Shown: positions 51,124-60,527, numbered from the stretch's first letter. The stretch: 64,000 nucleotides of DNA from Bacteroidota bacterium (GCA_018267365.1 JAFDYQ010000013.1:1-64000), one strand, 5' to 3'. Numbers and translations: made by a program. The notes: generated by a model not told the origin, from the sequence alone.

Positions 51124-52071
51124 TTATGAGTCTACCAGACCGCGGCCCTGTTTATTGACGAGGCCTTTCTCTATCAGTTGTAGCTTGGTCTTGTCCAGTA
51201 CGCCATTCACAAAGTCTTTGCTTTTTGGCGTGCTGTATATCTTGGAGATGTCTATGTACTCATTGATAGATACCTTGACCGGTACGGTAGGGAAGTACTT
51301 CAGCTCGCAGACGGCCATTTTCATCAAAACGAGGTCCAGCGTAGCGATACGATCCATCTCCCAGTTTTTCAGGTTTGGCTCTATGTCTTTGGTCAGCTCT
51401 TCGTTGTGCTTGTAGCACTGGCGCAGCAGGTCCACGCCAAATTTCTTCTCCTCCTCCCACTGGTGTATGCCGGTGATGAGTGCATTCTCATCTTCCTCTG
51501 TGAATGCCTCTACATATTTCTGCATGACGTGATTGAGCAGCAGTTGGTCATCGTCATAGTTCACATAGAGATCCTCGAGCTGTGCTTCAAACTCTTTGTT
51601 TTTGCCGAGGATCTTTTTTACCACCAGGTCCATCACTTCACGGTCCTGCCCGAGGGTGGGTGGCTCGGTCAGGGCGATGTAGTTCTTGTAGGTATATTTG
51701 TCATGCAGCATGTTAAACATGGCCTTGACTACCTCCTGGTCTATATTGTGAGAGATCTTGTATTGCTTCAGATATGACTGGTACTCCTTATTGTTTTGGA
51801 GAAAGGTGGCTATCCTGTTTGAGGCTATGAGTGTGCTGGCTTTCTCATCCTCCTCTGTCTTGATGTATTTGGCCATTCTTTTAGCCTTGTCTACCAGTGA
51901 GTACTGGCACACCTCGTACATATAGGCGAGGTTGGTCAGGTAGAGCGATATGGAGCGGTCCAGGCTTTTATTGAGTTCCGTCTCCAGGGCTCCGAGCTGC
52001 ACATCAGGATTGACCTCGATGCTATACAGCACCTGCATGACTTTCGTCCTTAAACTTCTTCTGCCGAGCAT
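51124..52071 (-). CDS. nusB: Transcription antitermination factor NusB, long form
   Basis: 315 residues, more than twice the size of E. coli NusB (139). The C-terminal 130 residues carry the NusB fold signature (RIATLDLVLMKMAVCELKYFP and VSINEYIDISKIYSTPKSKDFVNGVLD), and LGRRSLRTKVMQVLYSIEV at the N terminus corresponds to the first helix. The middle insertion (about 45-190) is typical of Bacteroidota. It acts with NusE on rRNA antitermination. Upstream by 38 bases lies the leucine dehydrogenase gene on the same strand. Confidence 0.9.
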   Translation of the reverse strand: MLGRRSLRTKVMQVLYSIEVNPDVQLGALETELNKSLDRSISLYLTNLAYMYEVCQYSLVDKAKRMAKYIKTEEDEKASTLIASNRIATFLQNNKEYQSYLKQYKISHNIDQEVVKAMFNMLHDKYTYKNYIALTEPPTLGQDREVMDLVVKKILGKNKEFEAQLEDLYVNYDDDQLLLNHVMQKYVEAFTEEDENALITGIHQWEEEKKFGVDLLRQCYKHNEELTKDIEPNLKNWEMDRIATLDLVLMKMAVCELKYFPTVPVKVSINEYIDISKIYSTPKSKDFVNGVLDKTKLQLIEKGLVNKQGRGLVDS

Positions 52072-52109
52072 TATTACTTTATACTATCTCTTTGATACCA
52101 ATGAACGTA

Positions 52110-53189
52110 TTATTTCTTAGCTGCATTGATCCGGTCCTTTGCTATACGGATCGCCGCCTCCTGGGTAGGGACCTTATCGGCCTTTGCCCGTGCAAATATC
52201 TGTAAAGTTTTGTCATAGATCGCATCAATATACACCTGAGTCTCTTTTTCTGTCAGCCCCTTGACCTCTCGGTAGCAGTTTATGACGCCACCGGCGTTGA
52301 TCAGAAAGTCAGGCGCATAGAGGATACCACGATCCAGCAGCATATGCCCATGTACATTCTCATCTGCCAGTTGATTATTGGCCGCACCGGCTATCACGGC
52401 GCATTTCAGGCGGCGGATGGTGTCGGTATTGACCGTAGCGCCGAGTGCGCAGGGAGAGTAGATGTCTACATCCACGTCATATATTTCATCTGTACCTACC
52501 GCGGTCGCACCGCTGGTGGCGGCTACACGCTTCAGGTTTTCCTGATTGATATCTGTGATGAAAACCTTAGCACCCGCCTTGGTCAGGTGCTGCACCAGGT
52601 AGCCTCCCACGTGGCCTATACCCTGTACGGCTACTTTCCGGCCGGAGAGATCGTCCGTGCCAAAGGCTTCTTTAGCACTCGCCTTGAGGCCAAGAAATAC
52701 GCCGTAGGCAGTAAAAGGAGAGGGATCACCGGTGCCGCCGGCCTCCAGCGGTTTGCCAGCTACGTGGCGGGTACGCTGCATGATATAGGATATCTCCTGC
52801 GTAGAAGTACCTACATCCTCTGCGGTGATGTATTTGCCGCCGAGGGTATCTACCGTTTCGCCAAACTTCTTCCAGTATTTCTCCGTGCGCTGCTCCTTAT
52901 TGGGGCTGATGATCACCGCCTTGCCGCCACCCAGGTCTATGCCGCTGATGGCAGACTTAAAAGTCATACCGCGCGAGAGGCGCAGCACATCCCAGAGAGC
53001 ATCAGATTCATTTTGATAGTTCCATATCCGGCAGCCACCGAGAGAGGGGCCGAGAGTAGTGTCATGTATGCCTATGAAACCTTTGAGGCCGGTTTCTTTA
53101 TCATAAAAGGAGAGGAGGTTTTCGTGCTCCATCTCTTGCATCAGGCTCAGTACGTTAGATTCAGCTTTCACGTCAGTAGTGGTGCTCAT
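52110..53189 (-). CDS. Leucine dehydrogenase-type Glu/Leu/Phe/Val dehydrogenase
   Basis: 359 residues. N-terminal substrate domain with GGCRIW, RLSRGMTFKSAISGIDLGGGKAVI (catalytic Lys in GGGK), and NAD-binding domain with VQGIGHVGGYLVQHL and the APDFLINAGGVINCY tail. It deaminates branched-chain amino acids with NAD+. Small size places it with Leu/Phe/Val dehydrogenases, not Glu dehydrogenase. Same strand as nusB; divergent from the Septu-like module. Confidence 0.9.
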   Translation of the reverse strand: MSTTTDVKAESNVLSLMQEMEHENLLSFYDKETGLKGFIGIHDTTLGPSLGGCRIWNYQNESDALWDVLRLSRGMTFKSAISGIDLGGGKAVIISPNKEQRTEKYWKKFGETVDTLGGKYITAEDVGTSTQEISYIMQRTRHVAGKPLEAGGTGDPSPFTAYGVFLGLKASAKEAFGTDDLSGRKVAVQGIGHVGGYLVQHLTKAGAKVFITDINQENLKRVAATSGATAVGTDEIYDVDVDIYSPCALGATVNTDTIRRLKCAVIAGAANNQLADENVHGHMLLDRGILYAPDFLINAGGVINCYREVKGLTEKETQVYIDAIYDKTLQIFARAKADKVPTQEAAIRIAKDRINAAKK

Positions 53190-53288
53190 AGCTGTATTTT
53201 ATATCGTGGTCATAGGGGTAAGGCGGGTCAAACCTAAATGAAATAAATGGAATGGGCAAAGAAGGCTAAATCGTGCCAGCTTGCCTCC

Positions 53289-53319
53289 TTTGTAAATACC
53301 TTTATTAAACTTAAGTTTG
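53289..53319 (+). promoter_or_regulatory. Promoter of the Septu-like module
   Basis: TTTG at 53289-53292 and TAAGTTTG at 53312-53319, separated by 19 bases, match the Bacteroidota consensus exactly. The -7 box lies in a 12-base palindrome (AAACTTAAGTTT). Transcription should start about 15 bases before the ATG at 53341. Confidence 0.8.
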
Positions 53320-53340
53320 AGTTTAACATAACAGAGATAG

Positions 53341-54651
53341 ATGCGGATAGATGATATAGATATAATAAATTTTAAAAACTTTAAAGATGCCACCTGTAGC
53401 TTTAGTAGTGGAGTTAACCTTTTTGTGGGGAGTAACGGTACTGGTAAAACCAGTATACTAGAAGCGATAAATGTTGCTTTGGGATGTTTTTTTGGGTCTC
53501 AGGAAGGAAAGATGCAATGTCTAATGGATATGCATCATTCACGTATCGAGTTTAAAGTAATAGATTCCCGTCCACTGCCTGTAAGAACTCTTGCTACTCA
53601 TGTGGAGGCTTCTAATAGCATTATTGGTAAACCATGGAAAAGGATTTTCAATAGCACTACTAAATCTAATGATGAAAAGGGCAAATACCCTGCAAGTGAT
53701 TATGGTAGAGTGTTTTTTGAAGCTTTCAATAATCAAGAAGATAGAACTATAGCGCCCATCATAGCATACTATTCTACTCAGAGGTTGTTTAGAGATAGCA
53801 ACATCACAAAAAAGCAAAAATATGATGCGGCAAATGGAAGGAGAAATGGCTATTTGCAAGCTTTGAAAGATGATGCAATCAAAGGTGTTTTGACTGAATG
53901 GCTGAAAAATGCAGCAACACGGAGGGCAACTTTACAAATCAAAGAAATAGATCAGATTGATCATGTTCTTGAAAATGTGGAAGAATCTATCAGGAAAATG
54001 TTACTTGATTTTCTTGATTTGAAAGATATAACTCTTAAGATATATCAAGAGCCAGATTTTAACGATGAATTGTTTTTACAGATAGGAGATCAAACTGCAC
54101 TTCCTCTTTCATATTATTCAGATGGATTTAGGAATTTGATCTATCTGGTAATGGATCTGGTATGGAGAGCGTCTCAACTTAATCCGTGGATGACATTGGC
54201 GCAATTGAGCGCTGAAATCAAAGGCGTCGTAACTATCGATGAAATAGATTTGCATTTGCACCCCAAATGGCAGGCAAAAGCTATACCTTTTTTACAGCAA
54301 CTATTCCCTGCCGTTCAGTTCTTTATCACTACCCATAGTCCAGTTGTAGTCGCCAACTTTAATCATGGGGCTTTATATGTATTGGAGGATAACAAAATAA
54401 GACCGTTTGATGATAAATATTTTGGTAAAGACGTTGATTCAGTCTTACGCAATGTACTGAATGCAATGGATAGAAATAAGATGACTCAAGAGAAAATTGA
54501 TCAATTATTTAAACTGATCGATGAAGAAAAAACCAAGGATATAATACAGCCAGTTCTAGCAGAACTGACAGAATTGCTCGGGATTGTCGATCCGGAAATA
54601 CAAAGGGCAAACTCTTTGATGGAATGGAATGAAGCAAAAAAAGAAGGCTAA
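53341..54651 (+). CDS. Septu-like AAA ATPase (PtuA-type)
   Basis: 436 residues of the ABC-like/OLD-type AAA ATPase group: INFKNFKDATCSF start, Walker A GSNGTGKT (30-37), signature-like LSYYSDGFRNLIYL (about 256-268), Walker B VVTIDE (296-301) with DLHLHPKWQ, and switch His332 (FITTHSPVV). Paired by one-base overlap with an HNH nuclease gene, this is the layout of Septu (PtuAB) phage-defence systems, in which the ATPase controls the nuclease. Far more AT-rich than neighbours, so likely horizontally acquired. No reverse transcriptase lies nearby, so not a retron by what is visible. Confidence 0.8.
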   Translation: MRIDDIDIINFKNFKDATCSFSSGVNLFVGSNGTGKTSILEAINVALGCFFGSQEGKMQCLMDMHHSRIEFKVIDSRPLPVRTLATHVEASNSIIGKPWKRIFNSTTKSNDEKGKYPASDYGRVFFEAFNNQEDRTIAPIIAYYSTQRLFRDSNITKKQKYDAANGRRNGYLQALKDDAIKGVLTEWLKNAATRRATLQIKEIDQIDHVLENVEESIRKMLLDFLDLKDITLKIYQEPDFNDELFLQIGDQTALPLSYYSDGFRNLIYLVMDLVWRASQLNPWMTLAQLSAEIKGVVTIDEIDLHLHPKWQAKAIPFLQQLFPAVQFFITTHSPVVVANFNHGALYVLEDNKIRPFDDKYFGKDVDSVLRNVLNAMDRNKMTQEKIDQLFKLIDEEKTKDIIQPVLAELTELLGIVDPEIQRANSLMEWNEAKKEG

Positions 54652-55337
54652 TGCAGTTTATAGATAAGGATGCTGTACAGCCAGATAACTGGGATATTTG
54701 GTTTACTACGGCTACAGGTAGGAGATCTTTCGATTATTCTACAGACTATAGCGCTTTGACTCAAATACAAAATGCTAAACGTCATTTACTTACTGAGCAG
54801 TCATTTTTATGTGCCTACTGCCAGAGTCCCCTTAAAATGGAAACTTCTTCAATAGAGCATGTAATTCCTAAATCTAAAAATGTGAAGTCCTCAACACTAT
54901 ATCATAATCTTATAGCGGTTTGCAAGGATTCTATTAAGGACTCATCTGGTAAAAAACACTGCGACAAAGAAAGGGAGGATCAGTTATTGCCGGCTATTGT
55001 ATTTCACAATGACGCAAATGTAAGCACTCAAAATAGCAATGCATATTTTAAGGTTTATGGAGATGGACAAATAGTAGTGAACTATGATTTAAAAGATGAA
55101 CATCTTGTGGCCCAGATTAAAGCTTTTATCGAGATTTTAAATTTGAATCATGAAAATTTAGTTGCTAAAAGATCAAAGGAGATGCTTGCCCCGATTTTAG
55201 ATGCATTCCAACGAGTATCTAAAAACCAGAGAAAGACTTTTTGGGAAAATAAGTTCAATGTTATTTTACAAACTCCTTCTTATCCATTCAGACAGTATCT
55301 TTTGATATACATAGCTAATAAGTTAGCTATTAATTAG
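54651..55337 (+). CDS. Septu-like HNH endonuclease (PtuB-type, TIGR02646-like)
   Basis: 228 residues. Zinc-finger HNH nuclease motif: C54-x2-C57 (CAYCQS), E69-H70 (SIEHVIPKSK), N86 (YHNLIAVC), and C91 with H103/C104 in the second half (KHCDKERED). This pattern resembles HNH proteins found beside PtuA-like ATPases. TAATG overlap with the ATPase gene ensures coupled translation. AT-rich like its partner. The ABC-exporter gene starts four bases past its stop. Confidence 0.8.
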   Translation: MQFIDKDAVQPDNWDIWFTTATGRRSFDYSTDYSALTQIQNAKRHLLTEQSFLCAYCQSPLKMETSSIEHVIPKSKNVKSSTLYHNLIAVCKDSIKDSSGKKHCDKEREDQLLPAIVFHNDANVSTQNSNAYFKVYGDGQIVVNYDLKDEHLVAQIKAFIEILNLNHENLVAKRSKEMLAPILDAFQRVSKNQRKTFWENKFNVILQTPSYPFRQYLLIYIANKLAIN

Positions 55338-55341
55338 AGTT

Positions 55342-57129
55342 ATGAGATCTTTGCTCCCCCTCGGCAAATATTTTGGCATGCATCGCTGGCGTGTCCTGTC
55401 CGGGTTCCTCTTTATCCTGCTGGCCAATCTCTTTAAAACGTACAACCCGACGGTAGTACGCAACGCTGTAAACAACGTGACCGAGAAACTCTGCAATGTA
55501 GGTACGGCTGTGAATGGCAAGGAGTACCTGCTGGGGCAGCTGATCATAGTCTTGTTTGTTTTCCTCGGCACCTATGTGCTGGTGGCGCTCATGGAGGGGT
55601 TGTTTACCTTTCTGATGCGGCAGACCATCATAGTGGTGAGCCGCCTGATGGAGTACGATATCAAGAATGATATGTACGATCACTATCAGCGCCTGGACCT
55701 CGCCTTCTACCGCCGCAATAACACGGGTGACCTGATGAACCGGATCACCGAGGATGTCAGCCGGGTGCGGATGTTCATAGGACCATCGCTCATGTACTCG
55801 GCCAACCTCGTGTGTATGTTTGTACTCTGTACGGCAGCTATGATCCATGTGAACTGGAAGCTGGCGCTCTTTACACTCATACCGATGCCCTTCCTCTCCC
55901 TGCTGATCTACATGCTAAATAACCGGATCAACAAGGGCAGTGAGGAGCTACAGGCCAAACTCTCCGATATCACTACCAATGCGCAGGAGTCGTACTCCGG
56001 CATACGTGTGATACAAGCCTACGTGCAGGAGAAGGCGATGCTTGGTTTCTTTGGCAAAGAGAGCGATGAGTATAAAGACCTATCCATGAAACTAGCCCGG
56101 GTAGAGTCTATCTACTTCCCGCTTATCACACTGCTGGTAGGCTGTAGTATCTCTATCATAGTATATGTAGGTGGTATCTATGTGGGGGATGGCAAGATCA
56201 CACTGGGCAACATAGCCGAGTTTATCATGTATCTCAATATGCTGACCTTCCCCGTCAGTGCGCTGGGCTGGGCGGTCTCTCTCACGCAGCGCGCTGCAGT
56301 ATCTATGGACAGGATCAATCACTTCATGAGCGTGCAGCCTACTGTGCTGAATGATGGCGGACTGGTCAATGACCTGAAAGGTACAATAGAATTCCGCCAT
56401 GTAGACTTCATCTATCCTGATACCGGCATCCATGCGCTGAAGGATGTGAGCTTCTTTATACCCCAGGGGCAGAGATGGGCTATAGTGGGCCGCACCGGCT
56501 CCGGCAAGTCTACCCTGGCTGACCTCACGGTACGCATGTATGACGCTACCAAGGGTGAGGTGCTGATAGACGGCATCAATATCCGCGAGTGGAATACGGG
56601 CCACCTGCGCCATCAGATGGGCCTCGTACCTCAGGACGTGTTCCTCTTCTCAGAGTCTATCAAGGACAACATCAACTTCGGTACAGAAAACTCCAGCATG
56701 GAGCGCGCGGCAAAGTATGCCGGCTATGCGTCTATCCATGAGGAGATCAGGCAATTCCCGCAGGGGTATGATACAGTGGTAGGAGAGCGTGGCGTGACCC
56801 TCTCCGGCGGGCAGAAGCAGCGGATATCTATAGCACGTGCCCTGGCCAAAGATCCGTCTATCCTCATACTGGATGATTGCCTCTCTGCTGTAGATGCCGC
56901 CACGGAGAAGCGCATAGAGGCCAATCTGGACCGGGTACTCGGTGGCAAAACATCTATGATCATCACGCACCGGATCTTTTCATTGATGCATTTCGATAGG
57001 ATACTGGTGCTGGATGAGGGGCGTATAGCCGAGTCGGGTACGCATCAGGAGCTGCTGTCACTAGGCGGTATATACAGAGAGCTGCATGAAAAGCAGGCTG
57101 CAACCGAATCTGCTACCACTCCGTCTTAG
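55342..57129 (+). CDS. ABC transporter, fused permease-ATPase (exporter type)
   Basis: 595 residues: about six membrane helices (1-320) and an ATPase domain with Walker A GRTGSGKST, Q-loop LVPQDVFLFSE, signature LSGGQKQRISIARAL and Walker B ILILDDCLSAVD. Homodimeric or heterodimeric exporter of the MsbA/MdlB type; substrate unknown. Composition returns to the GC-rich background, so it is native and the Septu module was inserted just before it. It may now rely on the Septu promoter. Confidence 0.9.
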   Translation: MRSLLPLGKYFGMHRWRVLSGFLFILLANLFKTYNPTVVRNAVNNVTEKLCNVGTAVNGKEYLLGQLIIVLFVFLGTYVLVALMEGLFTFLMRQTIIVVSRLMEYDIKNDMYDHYQRLDLAFYRRNNTGDLMNRITEDVSRVRMFIGPSLMYSANLVCMFVLCTAAMIHVNWKLALFTLIPMPFLSLLIYMLNNRINKGSEELQAKLSDITTNAQESYSGIRVIQAYVQEKAMLGFFGKESDEYKDLSMKLARVESIYFPLITLLVGCSISIIVYVGGIYVGDGKITLGNIAEFIMYLNMLTFPVSALGWAVSLTQRAAVSMDRINHFMSVQPTVLNDGGLVNDLKGTIEFRHVDFIYPDTGIHALKDVSFFIPQGQRWAIVGRTGSGKSTLADLTVRMYDATKGEVLIDGINIREWNTGHLRHQMGLVPQDVFLFSESIKDNINFGTENSSMERAAKYAGYASIHEEIRQFPQGYDTVVGERGVTLSGGQKQRISIARALAKDPSILILDDCLSAVDAATEKRIEANLDRVLGGKTSMIITHRIFSLMHFDRILVLDEGRIAESGTHQELLSLGGIYRELHEKQAATESATTPS

Positions 57130-57234
57130 TGCCTGGTGCCTGAGCAGGTACGCTGCTAGCGAAAGTGAATATCGTGCCGATTTATGGGGAGAAGTTTTCA
57201 CAGCAGGTATTAGGAGCATTTGAAAACAATCGTA

Positions 57235-57242
57235 TAAATTTG
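57235..57242 (+). promoter_or_regulatory. Probable -7 box of the DUF3276 gene
   Basis: TAAATTTG fits TAnnTTTG and lies 38 bases before the GTG start. A TTTG at 57219-57222 is too close to be a normal -33 element. Confidence 0.45.
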
Positions 57243-57280
57243 TCTAAGTCGGTTAATTTCTAAAACAACAAAAATCTACG

Positions 57281-57778
57281 GTGGAAAATAACGGAGGTAA
57301 GTACAGTGGTTACTTCAGCAAGAAACTAAGAGCAGGAAAAAGAAGGACTTACTTTTTTGATGTGCGTAGCACCAAGCAGGGTGACTTCTTCCTCACTATC
57401 ACCGAGAGCAAAAAGAAATTTGAAGGCGATGGCTACGAGAGCCACAAGATATTCCTCTATAAGGAAGACTTCAAGAAATTCGTAGAAGCACTAAACGAAA
57501 CACTGGATCATGTCAAGACTGAGCTGATGCCGGACTACGACTATGATGCAGACCGCACCGTACGCCTGGACGATGAGGATCATACTTTTGTAAAAGACGG
57601 CCAATCCCCACGTGTATCAAACGATAACCACACCCGCCGCCGCAATATAGACGACTACCCGGAGCCTAAAGAAGGGGAGGAGGATACCTCTCTCCGTCCT
57701 GATCCCTCTGCCGGCGAGCAGAATATAGACCACAAGTCATCATCCGGCATCGGTGACGATGAGGAGATAGCCTGGTAA
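57281..57778 (+). CDS. DUF3276/PUR-domain nucleic-acid-binding protein
   Basis: 165 residues. Residues about 8-85 (GYFSKKLRAGKRRTYFFDVR, DFFLTITESKKKFEGDGYESHKIFLYKEDF) form the PUR-alpha-like DUF3276 fold of Bacteroidota and Borrelia, which binds single-stranded nucleic acids. The remaining tail is acidic and probably disordered. The start is GTG (VENNGGKYSGY). 16 bases before the Cys-rich gene. Role probably in RNA or DNA binding; not known in detail. Confidence 0.85.
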   Translation: MENNGGKYSGYFSKKLRAGKRRTYFFDVRSTKQGDFFLTITESKKKFEGDGYESHKIFLYKEDFKKFVEALNETLDHVKTELMPDYDYDADRTVRLDDEDHTFVKDGQSPRVSNDNHTRRRNIDDYPEPKEGEEDTSLRPDPSAGEQNIDHKSSSGIGDDEEIAW

Positions 57779-57794
57779 ACCCCTCCACATCTAT

Positions 57795-58019
57795 ATGGAG
57801 CAGCTACTATCCCGCATCACCGAGTGCCCGCGCTGCCATACTACATTTACCTGCCGCGCAGGAGATATCGCAAACTGTGAGTGCAATACTGTGACGCTCA
57901 CAGATGTAGAGCGTGCCTATATAGCAGAGCGCTATAGCGATTGCCTGTGCGCCAGATGTATCCGGGCACTTCAAAAAGAGGTAGCAGATCAGGATTTAAC
58001 CAGTGCATCTTTCGAGTAG
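57795..58019 (+). CDS. Cysteine-rich CWC-type zinc-binding protein
   Basis: 74 residues with C11-x2-C14, C20, C28-x-C30 and C50-x-C52-x2-C55, matching the small cysteine-rich CWC family. Probably binds two zinc ions. Function unknown. It follows the DUF3276 gene on the same strand and overlaps the 3' end of folK on the other strand by 24 bases. Confidence 0.75.
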   Translation: MEQLLSRITECPRCHTTFTCRAGDIANCECNTVTLTDVERAYIAERYSDCLCARCIRALQKEVADQDLTSASFE

Positions 58020-58457
58020 CTCCTTCACCGTCAGGTGCAGTACGGGATGTACAAAGTCCGGCGCCAGCTCTGCCAGCGGCTCCAGTGCAAAGCGCCGCTC
58101 CGGCAGGTAGGGGTGGGGTATCTTCAGCTCCGGCAGGTCCACTATATCACTACCGTAAAACAGGATGTCTATATCTATCACCCTCGGCCCCCAGCGCTCC
58201 GTCTCTGTGCGCCCCACTTCCTTTTCTATCCCCTTCAGCATATGCAGGAGGTCTAGCGGAGAGAGGTCGGTCTCTATCTGCAGCGCCTGATTGAGAAAGG
58301 TGGCCTGATCCGTCTTGCCCCAGGGGGCTGTCTCATACTCCTCAGAGTGAAACAACTCCTGCCCGGCCTTGAGGTCTATGAGCCTGCGGGCAGCCCTGAG
58401 ATGCGCGTGGCGGTCGCCCACATTCGAGCCTAGCAGGAGGAATATATTCTGGGTCAT
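57996..58457 (-). CDS. folK: 7,8-dihydro-6-hydroxymethylpterin pyrophosphokinase
   Basis: 153 residues from the ATG at MTQNIFLLLGSNVGDR. HPPK signature: LLLGSNVGDRHAHL, TAPWGKTDQATFLNQAL, and RWGPRVIDIDILFYG with the Asp pair that binds Mg. It pyrophosphorylates the pterin in folate synthesis. An upstream in-frame ATG adds 17 non-conserved residues. Monocistronic; 3' end overlaps the CWC gene. Confidence 0.92.
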   Translation of the reverse strand: MTQNIFLLLGSNVGDRHAHLRAARRLIDLKAGQELFHSEEYETAPWGKTDQATFLNQALQIETDLSPLDLLHMLKGIEKEVGRTETERWGPRVIDIDILFYGSDIVDLPELKIPHPYLPERRFALEPLAELAPDFVHPVLHLTVKELLERCTG

Positions 58458-58716
58458 GGGCTTAACTTTATACGTGTTGCAATATCGCTTATCCTCTGCA
58501 AAACGCATACCGCTCTTATAGATAGAAAGATTTGAATCCTATCCTTCGGCTGGTGGTTTCTATACCAGCCGATGAAGAAAAGATGCCGGTCCTGCCGGCA
58601 AAGGCAGTGCTGAGAAGTGAGGTGCATGTGGATTTCTCGGGAGCGCGCCTGCTTTAGAAAATATTAATATTGCTATATCGTCTGGTACATCATTACCAAA
58701 AATCAAACTACATAAA
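58458..58716. other. Divergent intergenic region
   Basis: 260 bases between folK and sppA. Contains a small GCCGGTCCTGCCGGC inverted repeat near 58590, and AT-rich sequence near 58660-58690 where the sppA promoter may be, though no TAnnTTTG is exact. No gene seen. Confidence 0.4.
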
Positions 58717-60474
58717 ATGCTGAAGTTCCTGAAATACGTATTTGCCACGATCGTTGGCCTGTTTCTCTTTTGCTTTATCAGTCTCTTCATGCTGATAGGC
58801 ATAGTGGCGCTGGTAGGCGGTTCTAAAAAGGACAATAATAAACTGGAGGCAAACTCTGTGCTGAAGCTGGACCTCAACCACCATGTATCGGAGAAATCTC
58901 AGGAGAGCATAGGCGAGCAGCTGGGTTTTGGCGGGGGCAAAGAGGCGGATGGTATCGGCCTGTACGATATCTGCGAGATGATCAAAGAAGCGGCCAAAGA
59001 CAATAAGATCAAAGGTATCTACCTGCCGCTGGGTATCAACCCCAACGGCCTGGCTACAATAGAAGTGCTGCGCAATCAGCTGAAGGAGTTTAAAAAAAGC
59101 GGCAAGTTTATCTACGCCTACGGCGAGTATGCCAATCAGAAGTCCTACTATCTGGCTGCAGTAGCAGACAAGATCTACCTCAACCCTAATGGCGGCATGG
59201 AGGTGCCGGGTTTTGGCCGTGAGATCATGTACTACAAAGGAGCACTGGAGAAACTGGGCGTAGAGGTGCAGGACTTTCACTGCGGCGCTTTCAAGAGTGC
59301 TATAGAGCCATACCTGCGCGACCATATGAGTGAGCCCAACCGTGAGCAGCTGACCAGTATCTATGGTGATGTCTACTCGCAGTTTCTGATCAATATCGCA
59401 GCAGACCGCAAGATGGACACGGCTACCCTGAGCGACATTATCAATAATCTCAAAGCGACCCTGCCCAAAGAAGCCAGGGATGTAAAGATGATAGACGAGA
59501 CCGGCTACTATGACGAGGTAGAGACGGCCATGAAAGAGAAGGTGGGCATCAAAAAGAAGGATGACCTGAACCTGGTGGATATGGACAAGTATAGCGAGAG
59601 TATGCCGGTCAAAACAGATGCGGGCAGCAAGATAGCTGTACTCTGCGCCGATGGCGAGATAGTAGATGGCAAAGGTGGTGAGGGGCAGGTAGGTTCTGAG
59701 CGGTTTGCGAAGGCGATAGGCGATCTGCGCAAAGATGATAAGGTAAAGGCCATCGTACTGCGTGTCAACTCTCCGGGTGGCAGCGCGCTGGCATCTGATG
59801 TGATGTGGCGCGAACTGATACTGGCAAAGAAGGAAAAGCCGCTGATCGTATCTTTTGGGGATGTGGCTGCGTCCGGGGGATACTATATCGCCTGCCTGGG
59901 TGACAGGATCTTTGCACAGCCCAATACGATCACAGGGTCTATCGGCGTATTTGGCCTGATACCTAACGCCAAGAAACTGCTGAATGATAAGCTGGGCATC
60001 ACGACCGATAAAGTAGCTGTGACCAAACATGGCGCCTTTGCCCTCGGTACCAATCCACTGGATGAGGATGAGAAGGCGATGGTGCAGAAGAGTATAGAGC
60101 GCACCTACCGAGAGTTTAAGGAGCGCGTGGCGGAGGGCCGCAAGAAGGATACAGCCTATATAGAAAGCATAGCGCAGGGCCATGTCTATACCGGCACGCA
60201 GGGTCTGAAGAATGGCCTCGTGGATGAGATAGGCGGACTGGACCAGGCCATAGCCTACGCGGCCCAGCAGGCTAACCTGAAGGACTATAAGGTGAAGCTA
60301 TACCCCGGCGAACTGTCTATCAAGGATCGCCTTTCATCCCGTTTTGGCTCGATGAAGGCTGACCTCGTGAAGAGTGAAATAGGAGAGGAGCAGTACAAAG
60401 TCTACAAGACCCTGGAGACCATCTCTCACTACTATGGTGTACAGATGCGCATGCCGATGGAGATGGGTCTTTAA
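58717..60474 (+). CDS. sppA: Signal peptide peptidase SppA, 67K type
   Basis: 585 residues with an N-terminal membrane anchor (about 6-28) and two S49 ClpP-fold repeats. The catalytic Lys lies in the first half (YYLAAVADKIYLNPNG) and the nucleophilic Ser in the second (FGDVAASGGYYIACLGD), as in E. coli SppA. Degrades leftover signal peptides in the membrane. Length is typical. Followed by a heptamer array and the kinase-like gene. Confidence 0.93.
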   Translation: MLKFLKYVFATIVGLFLFCFISLFMLIGIVALVGGSKKDNNKLEANSVLKLDLNHHVSEKSQESIGEQLGFGGGKEADGIGLYDICEMIKEAAKDNKIKGIYLPLGINPNGLATIEVLRNQLKEFKKSGKFIYAYGEYANQKSYYLAAVADKIYLNPNGGMEVPGFGREIMYYKGALEKLGVEVQDFHCGAFKSAIEPYLRDHMSEPNREQLTSIYGDVYSQFLINIAADRKMDTATLSDIINNLKATLPKEARDVKMIDETGYYDEVETAMKEKVGIKKKDDLNLVDMDKYSESMPVKTDAGSKIAVLCADGEIVDGKGGEGQVGSERFAKAIGDLRKDDKVKAIVLRVNSPGGSALASDVMWRELILAKKEKPLIVSFGDVAASGGYYIACLGDRIFAQPNTITGSIGVFGLIPNAKKLLNDKLGITTDKVAVTKHGAFALGTNPLDEDEKAMVQKSIERTYREFKERVAEGRKKDTAYIESIAQGHVYTGTQGLKNGLVDEIGGLDQAIAYAAQQANLKDYKVKLYPGELSIKDRLSSRFGSMKADLVKSEIGEEQYKVYKTLETISHYYGVQMRMPMEMGL

Positions 60475-60496
60475 GCAGCAATTTTTGTATTTATCT

Positions 60497-60524
60497 TAAT
60501 ACTAAATACTAACTACTTAATACT
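60497..60524 (+). repeat. Four heptamers (TAATACT type) before a TTG start
   Basis: TAATACT, AAATACT, AACTACT and TAATACT in direct succession, ending three bases before the TTG start of the next gene. Same design as the arrays at 61093, 61609 and 61719, but different sequence. Confidence 0.65.
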
Positions 60525-60527
60525 GTT

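Noticed and set aside
53341-55337. Retron with PtuAB effectors
   Set aside because: No reverse transcriptase gene and no msr/msd-like structured region is found near the ATPase and nuclease genes.
58708-60183. 491-codon minus-strand frame opposite sppA
   Set aside because: Antisense shadow; SppA has both catalytic residues and normal length.
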